From Mucilaginibacter sp. (GTDB taxonomy: Bacteria; Bacteroidota; Bacteroidia; Sphingobacteriales; Sphingobacteriaceae), in the NCBI RefSeq assembly GCF_028288225.1, contig NZ_JAQBOC010000070.1:1-53249 (forward strand): 53,249 nucleotides of DNA, in the 5' to 3' direction. The position numbers were made by a program, and so were the translations under genes. A model generated the notes under the pieces. That model saw only the letters and a program-made list of their open reading frames with translations. It ran no database searches and was not told where the DNA came from. Positions within the stretch are counted from its first letter, which is position 1, and every line of letters starts with the position of its first letter. This document shows, one piece after another, positions 16,875-25,113 of this stretch.

Positions 16875-19166
16875 ATGAAAAAAATACTGACCGCTCTTTT
16901 AAGCTGCGCAACCGTAATGGCGTCGGCTCAAACAAAAACTAACGACAATTTAGTTCAATACGTTAAGCCTATTATAGGTACACAACGGATGGGCCATGTG
17001 TACCCGGGTGCTACGGTGCCTTTTGGTATGGTGCAGCTTAGTCCGGAAACAGATACACCCAGCTATGAGCTGAACGGCAAATACAACCCGGATGTGTATA
17101 AATATTGCGCCGGTTACCAGTATGATGATAGAACGATAGTTGGCTTTAGTCACACCCATTTTAGCGGTACCGGCCACAGTGACCTTGGAGATTTTTTAAT
17201 AATGCCAACTGTTGGCAAATTGCAGCTTAACCCTGGCACGGCCGATAAACCGGGCAGCGGTTACCGCTCGGCTTTCTCGCATGATAATGAGGTGAGCGCG
17301 GCAAATTACTACAAAGTAAAGCTTGATGCCAGCGGCATTATCGCTGAAATGACCACCAGCACCCGCGTGGGCTTTCACCAGTATACTTTCCCAAAATCAG
17401 ATAATTCACATATTATTTTGGACCTGATGGCCGGCATTTATAACTATCCTGATAAAAACGTGTGGACGTATTTACGCATGGTGAATGACAGTACCGTTGT
17501 AGGTTACCGCTCAACCAATGGCTGGGCCCGTACTCGCACACTGTATTTCGCCATGACGTTTAATAAGCCTTTTATCCAGATGGGGTATAAAAAGTTTGAT
17601 AAGCGCGAAGTCTACGGTGGCTTTTGGGGCAAGTTTGCAAGGGTGAAAAACTTCCCTGACCTGGCTGGCCGTCAGCTAAAAACCTACTTCGACTTTAAAA
17701 CAGAAGAAGGCGAAAAGATAAAAATAAAATTCGCCTTGTCGCCGGTGAGCATTGATGGCGCACTGAACAACATGAAGGCAGAGATTCCGGGCTGGGATTT
17801 TGATAAAGTGAAAAATGACGGCCAGGCGCAATGGGAAGCCGAGCTTCATAAAATAGTAATAGATGGAAGCAAGGACGAAAAGGAAGATTTTTATACTTCC
17901 ATGTACCACGCCATGATAAACCCTACCATTTACATGGATGCCGACGGCCAGTATAAAGGAATTGATCAGAACGTGCACAAAGCCGAAGGGTTTACCAATT
18001 ATACCACCTTTAGCCTTTGGGACACGCACCGTGCCCTGCATCCCCTGTTTAACATCATCGACCCAAAAAGAAACTCTGACATGGTGCAATCAATGATGGC
18101 CCATTTTGACCAGAGCCCGGAGCATATGCTGCCAATATGGAGTAACAGCGCAAATGAAAACTGGTGCATGAGCGGCTATCACAGCGTGTCTGTCCTTGCC
18201 GATGCTGTGATTAAAGGCAATGCCCCTTTTGACGCCAATAAGGCGCTGGATGCCTGCGTGGCAACTGCGCGTCACCGCGATTACGAAGGGATAGGTTATT
18301 ATATGGACATGGGCTATATTCCTGATGAAAAGAACGGTAACTCAGTATCATCAACCCAGGAATATGCTTATGATGACTTTTGCATTGCGCAGATGGCTAA
18401 AAAGTTAAACCGGATGGATATTTACGAGGATTTTAACAAGCGCGCACAAAACTGGAAAAACGTTTACGACCCTAAGAGCGGGTTCATGCATCCTAAACTG
18501 GCTGATGGCACCTTCCGCAAAAATTTCGATCCGTTCACCACCATTAACCAGGGCTTTATTGAAGGCAACGCCTGGAACTACACGCTGTATGTTCCGCATG
18601 ATCCGGAAGGGCTGATAAAAATGATGGGCGGCGACAAGCGTTTTATAACGTATGTAGATAGTCTTTTCAGCTACAACCTGCCTGATAAATACTTTGCCGA
18701 AACCGAAGACATTACTAAAGACGGCATCATAGGCAACTACGTGCATGGCAACGAGCCATCGCACCACGTAGCTTATTTGTACGACTGGACTAATAAACCA
18801 TGGAAAGCGCAGGACAAGATCCGCATGATATTAAAGCGCATGTACAAACCAACGCCTGATGGTTTGGGTGGTAATGATGATACCGGTCAAATGAGCGCCT
18901 GGTACATATTCAGTTCGCTGGGCTTTTACCCGGTTGCCCCGGCAACGGACCAGTATGCTATTGGCAGCCCGGCGGTAAATCATGCGGTGATCCAGGTAGG
19001 CGATGGCAAGACCTTTACCATCAATGTAAAAAATCAAAGCGATAAAAACGTTTATATCCAAAAGATAACCCTTAACGGCCAGCCGCATAACAGTTTATTT
19101 TTATCCCATGCCGATATTATGAACGGCGGCGAGATCACGTTTGTGATGGGTGCGAAACATAGGTAG
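16875..19166 (+). CDS. GH92 family alpha-1,2-mannosidase
   Basis: 763 residues with a signal peptide ending at ASAQ (near 19). The N-terminal beta-sandwich begins VKPIIGTQRMGHVYPGATVPFGMVQLSP, the standard GH92 start. The catalytic (alpha/alpha)6 domain shows LPIWSNSANENWCMSGYHS, the acid EGNAWNYTLYVPHD (Glu near 562) and GGNDDTGQMSAWYIFSSLGFYP (Asp pair near 667), matching the catalytic acid and base regions known in GH92. These calcium-dependent enzymes trim alpha-mannosides such as host or fungal N-glycans. It is alone, without SusC/SusD genes. A strong terminator follows. Confidence 0.92.
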   Translation: MKKILTALLSCATVMASAQTKTNDNLVQYVKPIIGTQRMGHVYPGATVPFGMVQLSPETDTPSYELNGKYNPDVYKYCAGYQYDDRTIVGFSHTHFSGTGHSDLGDFLIMPTVGKLQLNPGTADKPGSGYRSAFSHDNEVSAANYYKVKLDASGIIAEMTTSTRVGFHQYTFPKSDNSHIILDLMAGIYNYPDKNVWTYLRMVNDSTVVGYRSTNGWARTRTLYFAMTFNKPFIQMGYKKFDKREVYGGFWGKFARVKNFPDLAGRQLKTYFDFKTEEGEKIKIKFALSPVSIDGALNNMKAEIPGWDFDKVKNDGQAQWEAELHKIVIDGSKDEKEDFYTSMYHAMINPTIYMDADGQYKGIDQNVHKAEGFTNYTTFSLWDTHRALHPLFNIIDPKRNSDMVQSMMAHFDQSPEHMLPIWSNSANENWCMSGYHSVSVLADAVIKGNAPFDANKALDACVATARHRDYEGIGYYMDMGYIPDEKNGNSVSSTQEYAYDDFCIAQMAKKLNRMDIYEDFNKRAQNWKNVYDPKSGFMHPKLADGTFRKNFDPFTTINQGFIEGNAWNYTLYVPHDPEGLIKMMGGDKRFITYVDSLFSYNLPDKYFAETEDITKDGIIGNYVHGNEPSHHVAYLYDWTNKPWKAQDKIRMILKRMYKPTPDGLGGNDDTGQMSAWYIFSSLGFYPVAPATDQYAIGSPAVNHAVIQVGDGKTFTINVKNQSDKNVYIQKITLNGQPHNSLFLSHADIMNGGEITFVMGAKHR

Positions 19167-19215
19167 GGAGAGATTAGAGGTTAGTTAATTAGAGATTAGA
19201 TAAGAATTATTAGCG

Positions 19216-19258
19216 GAGCATTGATAACTTTTAAAGTTGTCAATGCTCTTTTGCTTTT
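19216..19258 (+). terminator. Intrinsic terminator after the GH92 gene
   Basis: The stem GAGCATTGA..AACTTT / AAAGTT..TCAATGCTC is followed by TTTTGCTTTT. It is a long stem (15 pairs with one mismatch) located 50 bases after the stop. Confidence 0.8.
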
Positions 19259-19288
19259 AATGAATTGCATTTTTTAGTAAATTTGGAT

Positions 19289-19594
19289 ATGGAAGCGTTG
19301 ATTGTTTATCCGACTAAAGATCAGGCAAAAGCTGTAAAGGCATTTCTGAAAGCACTTCATGTTCCGTTTGGAAAAAAACAGGAAGTAGTGCCACCTCATG
19401 TTTTGGCCGGCATAAAAAAAGGGCAGGAAAGTGTTAAAGAAGGGAATACGCGGACTTTTTTAGAATTTAAAAAAGCTATTAATGATGCCACTTTTTCTGA
19501 GTATTCAAAATTACTGGATAGTACAGGTAATGAGGCAATGAAAAACGGCCTAACTCCGGAGATATTAGAAGGTTTATTGGCCTCTAATGATTAA
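19289..19594 (+). CDS. Antitoxin-like protein (DUF2683 type)
   Basis: About 101 residues from MEALIVYPTKDQAKAVKAFLKALHVPFG, the usual Bacteroidota start of this antitoxin type. The C-terminal segment NGLTPEILEGLL is likely the toxin-binding motif, and a near copy (NGLTDEGLAKLLDEEG) occurs in the orphan antitoxin at 20224-20454. The gene directly precedes, and would overlap, the PIN toxin. The start at 19289 is chosen over an upstream ATG at 19265 because the family begins there. It is expected to neutralise the toxin and autoregulate. Confidence 0.75.
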   Translation: MEALIVYPTKDQAKAVKAFLKALHVPFGKKQEVVPPHVLAGIKKGQESVKEGNTRTFLEFKKAINDATFSEYSKLLDSTGNEAMKNGLTPEILEGLLASND

Positions 19595-19599
19595 AATAT

Positions 19600-19995
19600 T
19601 TGTTTTTTGATGCCAATAGCCTGATTAGTGCTAATCTTTCACCAAACTCTGTTAATCGGCAGGCTTACGATAAAGCCCGCGAAATTGGAATTCCTGTTTA
19701 TTCTGATTCAACATTAAAAGAGTTTTCCGAAACATTGATTCGGCCAAAGTTTGATAAATACATTTCTAATGAAAGCAGGCTCAATGCCATTACTGCTTTT
19801 ACAAAAACAGCACAACTAATAAATGTTTCAATAAATATTACCATTTGCCGGGATCAGAAAGACAATAAATTCCTTGAATTAGCTGTTGAAGCAGAGGCCA
19901 CCTGTATTATAACCGGCGATAAAGATCTGCTTGTTTTGAATCCCTTTGAAAATATTCCAATAATGTCTGCAGCGGATTTTCTGAAGATATTTTAA
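19600..19995 (+). CDS. PIN-domain toxin (COG1569 type), probably frameshifted at the 5' end
   Basis: The open frame gives 131 residues starting at TTG with FFDANSLISANL. Catalytic acids are visible: Asp4, the acid of LKEFSETL, Asp84-region CRDQKDNKFLELA and Asp105-region ITGDKDLLVL, as in PIN ribonuclease toxins. The expected N-terminus MIKIFVFDAN would start at ATG 19587, overlapping the antitoxin stop, but a T6 run at 19603-19608 puts it one base out of frame; five Ts would restore it. Either this is a pseudogene/indel error, or translation starts at the TTG with a missing first beta-strand. Confidence 0.65.
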   Translation: MFFDANSLISANLSPNSVNRQAYDKAREIGIPVYSDSTLKEFSETLIRPKFDKYISNESRLNAITAFTKTAQLINVSINITICRDQKDNKFLELAVEAEATCIITGDKDLLVLNPFENIPIMSAADFLKIF

Positions 19996-20223
19996 TTCTG
20001 CGATATTCTCCGATGGAATCCAAATAGGAATATTGCGGTTTTCTACAAACAGGACAAGACAATCAGCATTAAAACATTTAACAAACTCCATCGGAGCCCC
20101 TCCAAATTTGCTTAGCGAGCCCTAAGAAAAATCATTTATTTTAGTGCGTTTGCCCTGCTATGCGAAATGGTAACAATCAAATTATTTGTAAGTTTGAATA
20201 GGCAACAACCAAACAAAAGCATT

Positions 20224-20454
20224 ATGAAGCGGATAACATTGGAAGTGGATGATGAAACAGCAAAAGCGTGGCGCAGTATTTCTTCAGCGTTGCGCAAACA
20301 GATCACTGAAGCCATTGGGGAATTGATTATTCAATCAGATAAAAAAATTAAGGAAACTACTCTTGAAAGTCATTTACAGGATGCCGGAACGGTGGCAGGC
20401 ACAAACGGGCTTACGGATGAAGGGCTGGCTAAATTATTAGATGAAGAGGGATAA
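20224..20454 (+). CDS. Orphan antitoxin-like protein
   Basis: 76 residues (MKRITLEVDDETAKAWRSIS..) from the ATG at 20224; 19 upstream codons are rejected as non-conserved. The C-terminal NGLTDEGLAKLLDEEG matches the toxin-binding end of the antitoxin at 19289-19594. The following gene is a lipoprotein, not a toxin, so the partner is missing. In Bacteroidota such antitoxins normally precede a PIN gene. It may be a relic or may cross-neutralise the nearby toxin. Confidence 0.65.
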   Translation: MKRITLEVDDETAKAWRSISSALRKQITEAIGELIIQSDKKIKETTLESHLQDAGTVAGTNGLTDEGLAKLLDEEG

Positions 20455-20491
20455 AGAACGCGGGCTATATTAGTGTAAAAATTTAATCATT

Positions 20492-20914
20492 ATGAAACCG
20501 TCTTTATTAGCAATGGTATTTTTAGTTTTCTGTGGATTGATTGGCTGCAGCAAATCGGAGATGATTGAGCCGGGCAGCCTGGTTACAAAATGGGTACTGG
20601 TAAAAGATTCGTCAGGATACATAGTGGGGGCCGGGGGCTGGGATACAACTAGCTATATAGGGGTAGCCGGTGATTATTTCGATTTCAGGAATGATGGTAA
20701 ATGTTACACCAAAGAAGGAAATGTTTACGACACGTTAGCCTATCAATTGGCGGGCAGCAACAAGGTAACCATAGCTAAATTCGGTCCCAACATAAATGGT
20801 GAAAATTCACCAAGTACCATTGATCCGTTTACAGAGCATAGAGCCACAATTACAAGCCCGGATATTATTACCCCGGGCGGAACATCGTTCAGGGTGGTTA
20901 ATTTAAAAAAGTGA
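20492..20914 (+). CDS. Lipocalin-like lipoprotein
   Basis: 140 residues. The lipobox GLIGC (Cys near 19) follows a hydrophobic leader. The remainder, LVTKWVLVKDSSGYIVGAGG.. and FRNDGKCYTKEGNVYDTLAYQLAGSNKVTIA, has the strand pattern of small Bacteroidota lipocalin-like lipoproteins. It is probably on the periplasmic or outer face. The ligand is unknown. It is separated from the preceding gene by only 37 bases, so it may share its transcript. Confidence 0.7.
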   Translation: MKPSLLAMVFLVFCGLIGCSKSEMIEPGSLVTKWVLVKDSSGYIVGAGGWDTTSYIGVAGDYFDFRNDGKCYTKEGNVYDTLAYQLAGSNKVTIAKFGPNINGENSPSTIDPFTEHRATITSPDIITPGGTSFRVVNLKK

Positions 20915-21064
20915 TTTTTGATTTCGGAATTCGGATGTTCGATTTTTCGTGACAATTTGTTTTTTAATGGTGCTCAAGAGGGCTTTGCCGTTTCGGATTT
21001 GTTAATTTTGATGGTTCCAACTAAATCAACCTAATCCAACTTACTCAACCCAATCAACTTAACT

Positions 21065-21631
21065 TTACCCCGCCATATAATGCATTTCGTTAGCGGTAAG
21101 CTTGTTCACCATATCTTTTAAAATAGTACGGGCGCGGTGCAGGTTTGTGCGCGACAACAGCTCGGTCATTCCTAATTTGCTGCCAATTTCCTGGTGCGAG
21201 TAGCCTTCAATGGCATACATATTAAATACCGAGCGATAGGTTTGCGGCAGCTTCTGGATCATTTTCATCAGGTCTTTTGCTTCAAGTCCGTGGGCGTTAT
21301 AACCGCTGCTGAACCCGCTGTTCTCTTCGGTAAAGTCTTCTACCAAAACCAATGGTTTTAGCTTGCGGTATCGTGATATGGCACAATGAACCATAATGCG
21401 GCGGATCCATCCTTCAAGGTTTCCATCTCCACGGAAATTGTGTGCATTTTTGAACATCTTTATAAAGCCTTCCTGTAAAATATCCTGGGCTTCGTCTTTA
21501 TCATGGGCATAGCGCATACACACAGCCAGCATCCTGGGCGCTAAGGTTTTATATAACAGCTCCTGTTGTTTCCGGTCGTTTTTCAGGCACCCTTCCCAAA
21601 TTTCAGCCAATTTTATATCGGTGGTCATCAT
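21065..21631 (-). CDS. ECF-type RNA polymerase sigma factor
   Basis: About 189 residues from the MMTTD start; the open frame runs 21 codons further but without sigma-like sequence. Region 2 is AQDILQEGFIKMFKNAHNF and the following GWIRRIMVHCAISRYRK; region 4 is LPQTYRSVFNMYAIEGYSHQEIGSKLGMTELLSRTNLHRARTIL. The helix-turn-helix has LLSRTN in place of the usual G-T-SKSQ. No anti-sigma gene is adjacent, so it is either an orphan or works with a distant partner. It is divergent from the GNAT gene. Confidence 0.85.
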   Translation of the reverse strand: MMTTDIKLAEIWEGCLKNDRKQQELLYKTLAPRMLAVCMRYAHDKDEAQDILQEGFIKMFKNAHNFRGDGNLEGWIRRIMVHCAISRYRKLKPLVLVEDFTEENSGFSSGYNAHGLEAKDLMKMIQKLPQTYRSVFNMYAIEGYSHQEIGSKLGMTELLSRTNLHRARTILKDMVNKLTANEMHYMAG

Positions 21632-21844
21632 CTTGTTGTATTTTGTACTACTATGCCAATATTGATACCCAGATTTTAAATAATTGATTATCAAACAAAT
21701 AAATTTTTACCCATCTACGAAACTGTTCGTTTCCGAACGGTGGGTGATACAAAGGCGGACGATTTTGGGAAGGTTTATGGCGATGCTTAAACGGTTAAAC
21801 AAATGGGTAATTTTATTAATTTTAGCCAATTAGCTTAATATCAC

Positions 21845-22303
21845 ATGCAAAATCTCATCCTGAAAAGAACCGATTCAGATAACACCCATTTCCGCAATTT
21901 AATAAGCCGCCTTGACCAGTACCTGGAAAGAAGATATGGTGCACAACAGGGCTTTTTTAACCAATTTAATAAATTAGATAAAATTAAAAATGTGATAATT
22001 GCTTATTTGGATGACACCCCGGTTGGCTGCGGTGCGCTCAGAGCATATAACAATACCGACATTGAAATTAAAAGAATGTTTGTGGCCGATGAACACCGGG
22101 GCAAAGGCATTGCAATGCAGGTATTAAATGAGTTGGAAAACTGGGCGACAGAATTAAACTTTCAAAACTGTATATTAGAAACCGGCACAAACCAACCAGA
22201 GGCCGTAAGCCTTTATCTAAAATGCGGGTATGAAATATCCGAAGCTTATGGGCATTATGTTGGGGTTGAGAATAGTATTTGTATGAAGAAAGGGTTGGGG
22301 TAA
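21845..22303 (+). CDS. GNAT family N-acetyltransferase
   Basis: 152 residues. The acetyl-CoA pyrophosphate loop is RGKGIAMQVLNELE (about residues 90-103), followed by the beta-5 segment NCILETGTNQPEAVSLYLKCGYE with the conserved YxxxGYE end. The substrate is unknown. It forms a single-gene unit followed by a palindromic repeat element. Confidence 0.85.
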   Translation: MQNLILKRTDSDNTHFRNLISRLDQYLERRYGAQQGFFNQFNKLDKIKNVIIAYLDDTPVGCGALRAYNNTDIEIKRMFVADEHRGKGIAMQVLNELENWATELNFQNCILETGTNQPEAVSLYLKCGYEISEAYGHYVGVENSICMKKGLG

Positions 22304-22325
22304 GTTAAACCGTATATATTATATG

Positions 22326-22438
22326 GCGCAGGGCGTTGCCCTGCGCTGATGGATGTCGCCCTTTCAGGGCTTGGCAGGCATTTTCTCGTTCCTGGCCCTG
22401 AAAGGGCCCAATATGTCAGCGCAGGGCAACGCCCTGCG
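22326..22438. repeat. REP-like inverted pair (family R2, clearest copy)
   Basis: GCGCAGGGCGTTGCCCTGCGC at 22326-22346 and GCGCAGGGCAACGCCCTGCG at 22419-22438 are each near-perfect palindromes arranged head to head. Between them GCCCTTTCAGGGC and GGCCCTGAAAGGGCC mirror each other. The whole unit is therefore a 113-bp inverted repeat. It sits between the GNAT and FAD-dehydrogenase genes, both on the plus strand. Confidence 0.75.
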
Positions 22439-22512
22439 ATACAGCGATAATGTGATTATATGACGCTGATTCCCTACCTTTGCGCAATCCGGGATAAAAA
22501 CCCGGCAACTGT

Positions 22513-24057
22513 ATGATAAAAGAAATTGAAATTGTTTGTCCGCCGGGGCAGCAGGAAGATGAAGGCGCTTTAATAAGGATCGCTGCTGCATCATTAAATA
22601 TATCCCCTCAAAAAGTATCGGCCTTAAAAATTCTAAAACGCTCTATTGATGCCCGTGGCCGCAAAGTGGTTTACCGCATGCAGGTACAGGTGTTTGTTGA
22701 TGAGGTTTATGTACCCGAAACATTTACGGTTAAATACCCTGATGTAAAATCTGCGAAGCCTGTGATTATAATAGGCGCTGGCCCGGCCGGACTGTTTGCC
22801 GCTTTGCAGTGCATTGAGCTGGGTTTAAAGCCCATAATAATAGAGCGCGGCAAAGATGTAAAACAACGCCGCCGCGACTTGGCAAACATCAATAAACAGG
22901 GCCTGGTTAACCCGGAATCAAACTATTGCTTTGGCGAGGGCGGCGCGGGTACCTATTCTGACGGCAAGCTGTATACCCGTTCAACAAAGCGTGGTGATGT
23001 AAATGCGGTATTAAAAACTTTTGTGTCACATGGCGCTACAGAAGATATTTTGATAGATGCCCGGCCGCATATAGGCACAAATAAGCTCCCGCAGATCATC
23101 ACATCCATTAAAGACAGCATATTGAACGCCGGCGGCGAAGTGATTTTTGACGCTAAAGTAACCGGCTTGATTGTAGAATTTGGAAAGATAAAAGGCGTTG
23201 TGCTGGCAAATGGCGAAAAGCTAATGGCCGACGCGGTTATTCTGGCAACAGGTCACTCGGCAAGGGATGTTTTTGAGATGTTGCATCATCAAAATATTTT
23301 GATAGAGGCTAAGCCATTTGCCCTGGGTGTAAGGATCGAACATCCGCAGGAGATAATAGACCAGGCGCAATACCATTGCGAACATCGCGGACCAGATCTG
23401 CCGCCATCCTATTATAACCTGGTGGAACAGGTTGAGAACCGGGGCGTATTTTCCTTTTGCATGTGCCCGGGTGGCATTATCGCGCCTTGCGCAACAGAAG
23501 CTGAAGAAATAGTGGTGAACGGCTGGAGCCCATCAAAACGGAATAATCCTTTTGCAAATTCGGGTACGGTAGTGCAGATAAATTCAGAGGATGTTAAAGG
23601 CGATATGAATGATCCCTTAAGGATGCTCCGCTTTCAGCAGCAGATAGAAAAGCTTGCCTTTAAAGCGGGTGGCGGTAACCTGGTAGCTCCCGGACAGCGA
23701 ATGATAGATTTTGTAGAGAACCGCATCTCGAAAGATCTGCCGGAAAATTCTTACCTGCCCGGCACAAAGTCTGTCGAACTAAAAGAAATTTTACCAGGCT
23801 GGATCAATGAGCGTTTGCGCAAGGCCCTGCCTGCTTTTGGAAAAAAGATGAGGGGCTATTATACTAACGAGGCTATTTTGGTAGGTGTTGAGTCGCGCAC
23901 ATCATCGCCGGTAAAGGTGCCGCGGGATAAAGAAACCTTGCAGCATCCGCAGGTAACAGGATTGTTTCCATGCGGCGAGGGCGCAGGTTATGCCGGTGGC
24001 ATAATTTCTGCTGCTATTGATGGAATAAACTGTGCCATTGCGGCATCAAAAATATAA
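22513..24057 (+). CDS. FAD-dependent dehydrogenase (COG2509)
   Basis: 514 residues. An N-terminal small domain precedes the Rossmann FAD motif IIIGAGPAGLFAALQCIELG (about residues 90-109) and the ERG acid. GEGGAGTYSDGKLYTR and the C-terminal GEGAGYAGGIISAAIDGINCA complete the FAD site. This is the uncharacterised COG2509 flavoprotein family; the electron acceptor and substrate are unknown. It is cytoplasmic. The next gene (DinB-like) starts one base after its stop, so the pair is co-transcribed. Confidence 0.85.
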   Translation: MIKEIEIVCPPGQQEDEGALIRIAAASLNISPQKVSALKILKRSIDARGRKVVYRMQVQVFVDEVYVPETFTVKYPDVKSAKPVIIIGAGPAGLFAALQCIELGLKPIIIERGKDVKQRRRDLANINKQGLVNPESNYCFGEGGAGTYSDGKLYTRSTKRGDVNAVLKTFVSHGATEDILIDARPHIGTNKLPQIITSIKDSILNAGGEVIFDAKVTGLIVEFGKIKGVVLANGEKLMADAVILATGHSARDVFEMLHHQNILIEAKPFALGVRIEHPQEIIDQAQYHCEHRGPDLPPSYYNLVEQVENRGVFSFCMCPGGIIAPCATEAEEIVVNGWSPSKRNNPFANSGTVVQINSEDVKGDMNDPLRMLRFQQQIEKLAFKAGGGNLVAPGQRMIDFVENRISKDLPENSYLPGTKSVELKEILPGWINERLRKALPAFGKKMRGYYTNEAILVGVESRTSSPVKVPRDKETLQHPQVTGLFPCGEGAGYAGGIISAAIDGINCAIAASKI

Positions 24058-24058
24058 C

Positions 24059-24541
24059 ATGACTATTTCAGAAAAACTAAGCAAAGAGTTAGAGCAGGTA
24101 TTATCGGGCGACCCCTGGTATGGTTCCCCGGTTTATAAGATCCTTGAAAATATAAATTTTGAAACGGCCTATGAGCAACCTGGCGGATCGATACATAATA
24201 TCGCCGGTATAGTGCTGCACATGCTTTCGTGGACGGAAGAAGTAATGGACCGGTTGAACGGAATGCCCGCACAACAGCCATCAAGCGGCGACTGGCCCAA
24301 TCCAGGTGCGCCTGATGAGCAAAAATGGCAGCAATATGTCAATGATCTGAAGCTGGTTAACGTAAATTTGCTGGGCATTATCCAAAATTTCCCTGAGGAA
24401 CAATGGAATGAACCCATGCTTGACGAGCGCAACCCAGAACTGGGAACAGGTGTAAGCCACGAAGAGCTGGTACGCGGATTGATACAACACCATGTTTACC
24501 ATTCGGCGCAAATTGCATTATTAACGAGGATTATATTATGA
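24059..24541 (+). CDS. DinB-like protein
   Basis: 160 residues from the ATG after the FAD-gene stop; an upstream in-frame ATG inside that gene is rejected. Likely metal ligands are His54 (IVLHML), His144 and His148 (QHHVYHSAQI), the usual DinB set. Its enzymatic role is unknown. Tight coupling with the flavoprotein (one base between stop and start) suggests a shared function or stoichiometry. It is different in sequence from the first DinB gene in the window. Confidence 0.82.
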   Translation: MTISEKLSKELEQVLSGDPWYGSPVYKILENINFETAYEQPGGSIHNIAGIVLHMLSWTEEVMDRLNGMPAQQPSSGDWPNPGAPDEQKWQQYVNDLKLVNVNLLGIIQNFPEEQWNEPMLDERNPELGTGVSHEELVRGLIQHHVYHSAQIALLTRIIL

Positions 24542-24637
24542 TTTCACAGATTTTAAAAATGATTGCACAGATTCAAGAAAAATCAGTGAGATCAATCTCA
24601 AGCAATCGATGTGATCATTTTTAAAATCGGTGTAATC
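24539..24637. repeat. Inverted repeat (CACAGATTTTAAAAATGAT type)
   Basis: TGATTTCACAGATTTTAAAAATGATTGCACAGATT-like sequence (24539-24573) is complementary to the segment ending near 24637 (..ATCATTTTTAAAATCGGTGTAATCC). It overlaps the DinB stop codon and fills the gap before the CoA-binding gene. It is a dispersed spacer repeat in appearance, with no T-tract for a clear terminator. Confidence 0.55.
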
Positions 24638-24644
24638 CAAAAAA

Positions 24645-25010
24645 ATGGCTGATAAAAAAACATTAATATTAGGCGCAACACCCAACGAAGGGCGTTACGC
24701 AAACCTTGCCGCCAACAGGCTGGTAAGGAGCGGGCACACCATTGTGAATGTAGGCCTTAGGGAGGGCGAAGTGGCGGGTGTGCCTATTGAAAAGGCCGAA
24801 ACCATCCATAATGATATTGATACGATAACGCTTTATGTTGGGCCGGTACACCAGGAAAGTCTGTACAATTATATATTAGACACCCATCCAAAACGCATCA
24901 TCTTTAACCCTGGCACTGAAAATTCTGAGTTGCGCCGAATGGCCAATGAAAAAGGAATTAAAACAGAATATGCCTGTACGCTCGTGCTGTTATCGATAGG
25001 ACAGTATTAG
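24645..25010 (+). CDS. CoA-binding domain protein (YccU-like)
   Basis: 121 residues of the CoA_binding_2 family. The start LILGATPNEGRYANLAANRLVRSGHTIVNVG is a Rossmann nucleotide-binding segment, then VGPVHQESLYNYILDTHPKRIIFNPGTENSELRRMA, which is typical of the YccU-like proteins. It binds CoA in related structures; its biological role is not defined. It is convergent with the OsmC gene. Confidence 0.82.
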   Translation: MADKKTLILGATPNEGRYANLAANRLVRSGHTIVNVGLREGEVAGVPIEKAETIHNDIDTITLYVGPVHQESLYNYILDTHPKRIIFNPGTENSELRRMANEKGIKTEYACTLVLLSIGQY

Positions 25011-25020
25011 CATTGAGGAA

Positions 25021-25107
25021 GTCGTGAGTCTTTAGTTCTAAGTCAAAATTTGTCTTTTTCCGACTTAGACCCTCAAGAGTTTTGACTTTGGACTTTCGAC
25101 TCAGGAC
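25021..25107. repeat. Imperfect inverted repeat between convergent genes
   Basis: GTCGTGAGTC.. at 25021 pairs imperfectly (about 20 of 28 positions) with the ..GACTCAGGAC segment ending at 25107. The repeated AGTC/AAGTC words resemble other Sphingobacteriaceae spacer repeats. Lying at a convergent junction, it may act as a bidirectional terminator. Confidence 0.5.
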
Positions 25108-25113
25108 TAAATG

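Noticed and set aside
19879..20091. Minus-strand 70-codon frame overlapping the PIN toxin 3' end
   Set aside because: It has a fair start context but no recognisable domain, and half of it overlaps the toxin in antisense; insufficient support.
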